A stretch of 64,000 bases of DNA from Tepidamorphaceae bacterium. GTDB taxonomy: Bacteria > Pseudomonadota > Alphaproteobacteria > Rhizobiales > Tepidamorphaceae. The stretch is from NCBI GenBank assembly GCA_028279445.1, contig JANQNT010000014.1:62001-126000 (forward strand). Reading direction: 5' to 3'. This document shows positions 61,433 to 64,000 of this stretch, one piece after another. Each line of letters starts with the position of its first letter. Within the stretch, counting starts at the first letter, position 1. Made by a program: the position numbers and the translations under genes. The notes under the pieces are model-generated. The model was not told the DNA's origin. It ran no database searches and worked only from the letters and a program-made list of their open reading frames with translations.

Positions 61433-62718
61433 AATCCGCACCAGGACGATCCACCCACAGGCAGGACGAGGCAGAGCTTCGAAAGACAGTTGAAGCACTG
61501 ATCGCCGATATCGAAGAAAACGGCGAGGCCGCCGTGCGGAGGATGTCAGAGCGTTTTGATAACTGGAACCCGCCCAGTTTCCGCCTGAGTGATTCAGAAA
61601 TCCGCGATGCGGTGGACAGTTTGCCACAGCAGACAATCGACGACATCGCGTTCGCGCAAGAACAAATCCGTCGTTTCGCACTCGCACAACGCGAGGCGTT
61701 AAACGATATCGAGGTTGAAACGCTTCCGGGGATTGTGCTCGGACACAGGAATATCTCCATCGAGTCGGTTGGTTGCTATGTGCCCGGCGGGCGCTATCCC
61801 ATGGTCGCATCGGCGCACATGAGTATTGTTACCGCGCGCGCCGCAGGGTGCCGCAAGGTGATCGCCTGCACACCACCGACCGACGGCCAGCCGCATGCCG
61901 AGACGATTGCCGCGATGAGCATGGCCGGTGCCGACGAGATTTATCTGATCGGAGGCGTTCAGGCGATCGCCGCCATGGCGCTCGGCGTGGCGGGCCTCGG
62001 CCCGGTGGATATGCTGGTCGGTCCCGGCAACGCCTATGTCGCGGAAGCCAAACGCCAGCTCTTCGGTCGTGTCGGAATCGATTTGCTCGCCGGGCCGACC
62101 GAAGTCCTCGTCATTGCCGATGAGACGGCGGACGCGGAAATGGTTGCGACAGACCTGTTGGGTCAGGCCGAGCATGGCCCGACGTCGCCGGCCATACTGG
62201 TGACCACTTCGGAGCGGCTCGCAAGGGAGCTGCCGCAGGAAATCGAACGTCAACTCGAGGAACTGGAGACGGCCGAAGTCGCGTCGGTTGCCTGGCGCGA
62301 CTATGGCGAGATCATCCTGTGCGCCAACGACGAAGAAATGCTCGCCGAAGCCGACCGGCTCGCCTTTGAGCATGTCGAGGTGCTGACCCGCGACCCGGAT
62401 TTCTTCCTGAAATCGATGCGCAACTACGGCTCGCTCTTTGTCGGGCCGGAAACAAATGTCGCCTATGGCGACAAGGTAATCGGAACCAACCATACCCTGC
62501 CGACGCTCGGAGCCGCCCGATACACCGGCGGTCTGTGGGTCGGCAAGTTCCTGAAGACCGTCACCTATCAGCGCTGTACGCCCGAAGCGAGTGCTCTGGT
62601 GGGCGAATACTGCTCGCGGCTCTGCGAGATCGAGCGGTTTGCCGGCCACAAGGAGCAGGCGGACTTGAGGGTGCGCCGCTATGGCCGGCCGAACCGGACA
62701 CGCCAGCAAGCCGAATAG
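61417..62718 (+). CDS. HisD/HpsN-like zinc dehydrogenase (four-electron alcohol oxidation)
   Basis: The 433-residue protein is of the histidinol dehydrogenase family, closest in pattern to HpsN (sulfopropanediol 3-dehydrogenase): [54 protein letters not shown] with zinc ligands, and AFEHVEV with the catalytic Glu-His. It should oxidise a primary alcohol to carboxylate in two NAD-dependent steps. The gene is not with his genes. ATG 61417 ([11 protein letters not shown]) suits the family; ATG 61396 is possible. It ends 19 bp from the convergent lacI-type gene. Confidence 0.88.
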   Translation: MPHHLKSAPGRSTHRQDEAELRKTVEALIADIEENGEAAVRRMSERFDNWNPPSFRLSDSEIRDAVDSLPQQTIDDIAFAQEQIRRFALAQREALNDIEVETLPGIVLGHRNISIESVGCYVPGGRYPMVASAHMSIVTARAAGCRKVIACTPPTDGQPHAETIAAMSMAGADEIYLIGGVQAIAAMALGVAGLGPVDMLVGPGNAYVAEAKRQLFGRVGIDLLAGPTEVLVIADETADAEMVATDLLGQAEHGPTSPAILVTTSERLARELPQEIERQLEELETAEVASVAWRDYGEIILCANDEEMLAEADRLAFEHVEVLTRDPDFFLKSMRNYGSLFVGPETNVAYGDKVIGTNHTLPTLGAARYTGGLWVGKFLKTVTYQRCTPEASALVGEYCSRLCEIERFAGHKEQADLRVRRYGRPNRTRQQAE

Positions 62719-62737
62719 CAGGGGGGCAGGCCTGACG

Positions 62738-63787
62738 TCAGTCGGCGTCGGGTTCCGCCGGCAAACGGGCCGATCTACGCAGTCGCACCTCGCCCTGTAT
62801 CGAGATGCTCTCGCCGGACAGATCGGGATTTTCCATACGCTCCACGAGAAGCGCCAGCGCGCGCGTGATCATTGCCTCGACCGGCTGCGCGATTGTCGTC
62901 AATTCATAGTGTCGCCAACGCGCCTGGCGGATGTCGTCAAAACCAATCACCGAGATGTCATCGGGGATGCGAAGTCCGCGCTTGTGTATCGCATCGATGG
63001 CGCCGAGTGCCATGATGTCATTTGCCGCGAATATGGCATCCGGGCGAGACTCCGCCAGCAACTCCTCGGCTGCCGCGAAGCCGCCTTCATAGGTGTAGTG
63101 ACCGCGCGACCAGCCAACGAGATCGAGTGCGGCTTTGCGCAACGCCTGCCGCAATCCGCTTTCGCGATCCTCGCTTGTCGAGGTGTCTTCCCGTCCGGCA
63201 ATAAAGGCTATGCGCTGGTGCTTGGCGCGGATCAACAATTCGCCGACCATGACACCGCCCGCGTAGTTGTCGCAGGAAACCGTGCAGGAGTGGATGCGTG
63301 GCACCCGGTTGATCATCACCATGGGCAACTGGTTGGTGGCGCAGGTTGCCGCGGCCTTCGAGGAAAGTCGCGCCGCGGCGATGATGCATCCATCCATCTG
63401 ATATTGCTGGATCGGCTTGATTCCCTCCGAATCAAGCGTCTCCCCACCGACATGCAAGAGCATGGGATACTTGCCGATCGCCGCCAGCCTTTGATGCAGC
63501 AATTCGAAAAGTTCGGCGTAGAAGGGGTTCTTCATGTCGCCCAGGACAATGCCGACGACGCCGCTGGTTCGCGTGACGAGACCGCGCGCCATCGCGTTCG
63601 GCGTGTAGCCATGCTCGGCGGCCAGAGCGACGACGCCAGCACGGGTCTTCTCGGAGATACGCGGATCGCCTTTCAAAGCTCTCGAGACTGTCGAGGGTGA
63701 CACACCCGCGAGTTTGGAGATTGTCCGTACGGTCGGTTTTGCCGAAGGGGCCGGTGCGGGCTCGGTCTTGTCGTTCATCTTATTCAT
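62738..63787 (-). CDS. LacI-family transcriptional regulator
   Basis: The 349-residue repressor has the helix-turn-helix and hinge of the family ([46 protein letters not shown], residues about 19-64), then a periplasmic-binding-protein-like sensor domain ([61 protein letters not shown]). It faces the leuCD-dehydrogenase operon. ACGTTTGCACA sites occur before leuC and upstream of this gene, so it likely controls both and a further operon on the right. Confidence 0.92.
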   Translation of the reverse strand: MNKMNDKTEPAPAPSAKPTVRTISKLAGVSPSTVSRALKGDPRISEKTRAGVVALAAEHGYTPNAMARGLVTRTSGVVGIVLGDMKNPFYAELFELLHQRLAAIGKYPMLLHVGGETLDSEGIKPIQQYQMDGCIIAAARLSSKAAATCATNQLPMVMINRVPRIHSCTVSCDNYAGGVMVGELLIRAKHQRIAFIAGREDTSTSEDRESGLRQALRKAALDLVGWSRGHYTYEGGFAAAEELLAESRPDAIFAANDIMALGAIDAIHKRGLRIPDDISVIGFDDIRQARWRHYELTTIAQPVEAMITRALALLVERMENPDLSGESISIQGEVRLRRSARLPAEPDAD

Positions 63788-63893
63788 GAAGCCCCTGATC
63801 CTGAGACAATGGACGGATTCGCCTCGAATCTTCGATCCAATCTACCGCCGTCCAAGCCTGTGCGCGACGGCAAAACACAACCCTGTAGCGCAC

Positions 63894-63904
63894 ACGATTG
63901 CACA
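63894..63904. promoter_or_regulatory. Possible weak LacI-type half-site
   Basis: ACGATTGCACA differs by one base from ACGTTTGCACA. It lies in the lacI upstream region, 107 bp before its start. Confidence 0.35.
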
Positions 63905-63966
63905 ATTTTATTCATCCACCGCCATAATCTATCCTATCCATACTGTTTTTACGGCATTTTTCTGAT

Positions 63967-63992
63967 CTAAAACGTTTGCACATATCTTGACA
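63967..63992 (+). promoter_or_regulatory. LacI-type operator and -35 box of an operon beyond the window
   Basis: CTAAAACGTTTGCA (63967-63980) shares ACGTTTGCACA with the leuC site. Six bases further is TTGACA (63987-63992), a perfect -35 pointing to the right. The gap from 63788 to the window end is AT-rich and contains no gene. Confidence 0.6.
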
Positions 63993-64000
63993 CCCACTCG

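Overview
The window is GC-rich chromosomal DNA from an alphaproteobacterium, most likely a member of the Hyphomicrobiales (Rhizobiales). The cues are a class I lysyl-tRNA synthetase, MetZ under a SAM-II riboswitch, a double-domain dCTP deaminase, a PodJ-like polarity protein, a heme-PAS FixL with FixJ, an FNR/FixK box before ompW, and the GAAAAGTGGGAACCGG-type intergenic palindromes common in this order. I see no phage, plasmid, IS element, rRNA or CRISPR array. There is one tRNA (Gly-CCC). The genus cannot be named from the sequence alone.

Layout. 1-5.5 kb: trkH (cut by the window edge), apaG, metZ with its SAM-II leader, a dCTP deaminase, a radical SAM protein and a NaChBac-type voltage-gated channel. 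5.6-13.3 kb: tRNA-Gly, a small membrane protein and a Sco1/SenC copper chaperone, then a membrane glycosyltransferase, a solute-binding protein, a sterol-desaturase-like enzyme, a hydrolase, TerB and lysK. 13.4-21.3 kb: a cyclase-hydrolase fusion, an SDR, an anchored SNase-like protein, a DMT permease coupled to an S24 repressor with a clear operator, DUF952-pyrD, a MATE exporter and DUF6460. 21.3-28.7 kb: the four-gene DNA-repair set (ATP-dependent ligase, MBL-fold exonuclease, Lhr-Core helicase, metallophosphoesterase), interrupted by a DUF938 methyltransferase and two tiny membrane-protein genes.

28.7-31.4 kb: a TauE/SafE permease with its TIGR02186 partner, then an intact-looking cobalamin riboswitch in front of a decayed betaine-homocysteine methyltransferase gene. 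31.5-42.8 kb: a 1327-residue PodJ-like protein, then a MerR regulator with a LiuR-like palindrome heading a beta-oxidation operon (two acyl-CoA dehydrogenases, a thiolase and a FadB/FadJ-type multifunctional enzyme). 42.9-57.7 kb: ompW with an FNR box and a strong terminator, an esterase, YjbQ, a CrbS/CrbR-like (MxtR/ErdR-like) sensor and regulator pair, mscL, fixLJ, an AbrB-family membrane protein, a lipoprotein and a HAD hydrolase.

58.1-64 kb: the most unusual block. LeuC- and LeuD-like subunits, a lambda-crystallin/L-gulonate-type dehydrogenase and a HisD/HpsN-like dehydrogenase form one operon facing a LacI-family regulator. Near-identical ACGTTTGCACA operator motifs lie before leuC and at the right edge, where a further operon seems to begin. 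I infer a catabolic route for an unidentified hydroxylated acid or polyol in which a LeuCD-type isomerase moves a hydroxyl group.

Regulation is unusually legible here: two riboswitches (SAM-II and cobalamin), an S24 operator, a LiuR-like site, an FNR/FixK box near a FixL oxygen sensor, LacI-type operators, several terminators, and at least three families of dispersed palindromes, some with covarying stems.
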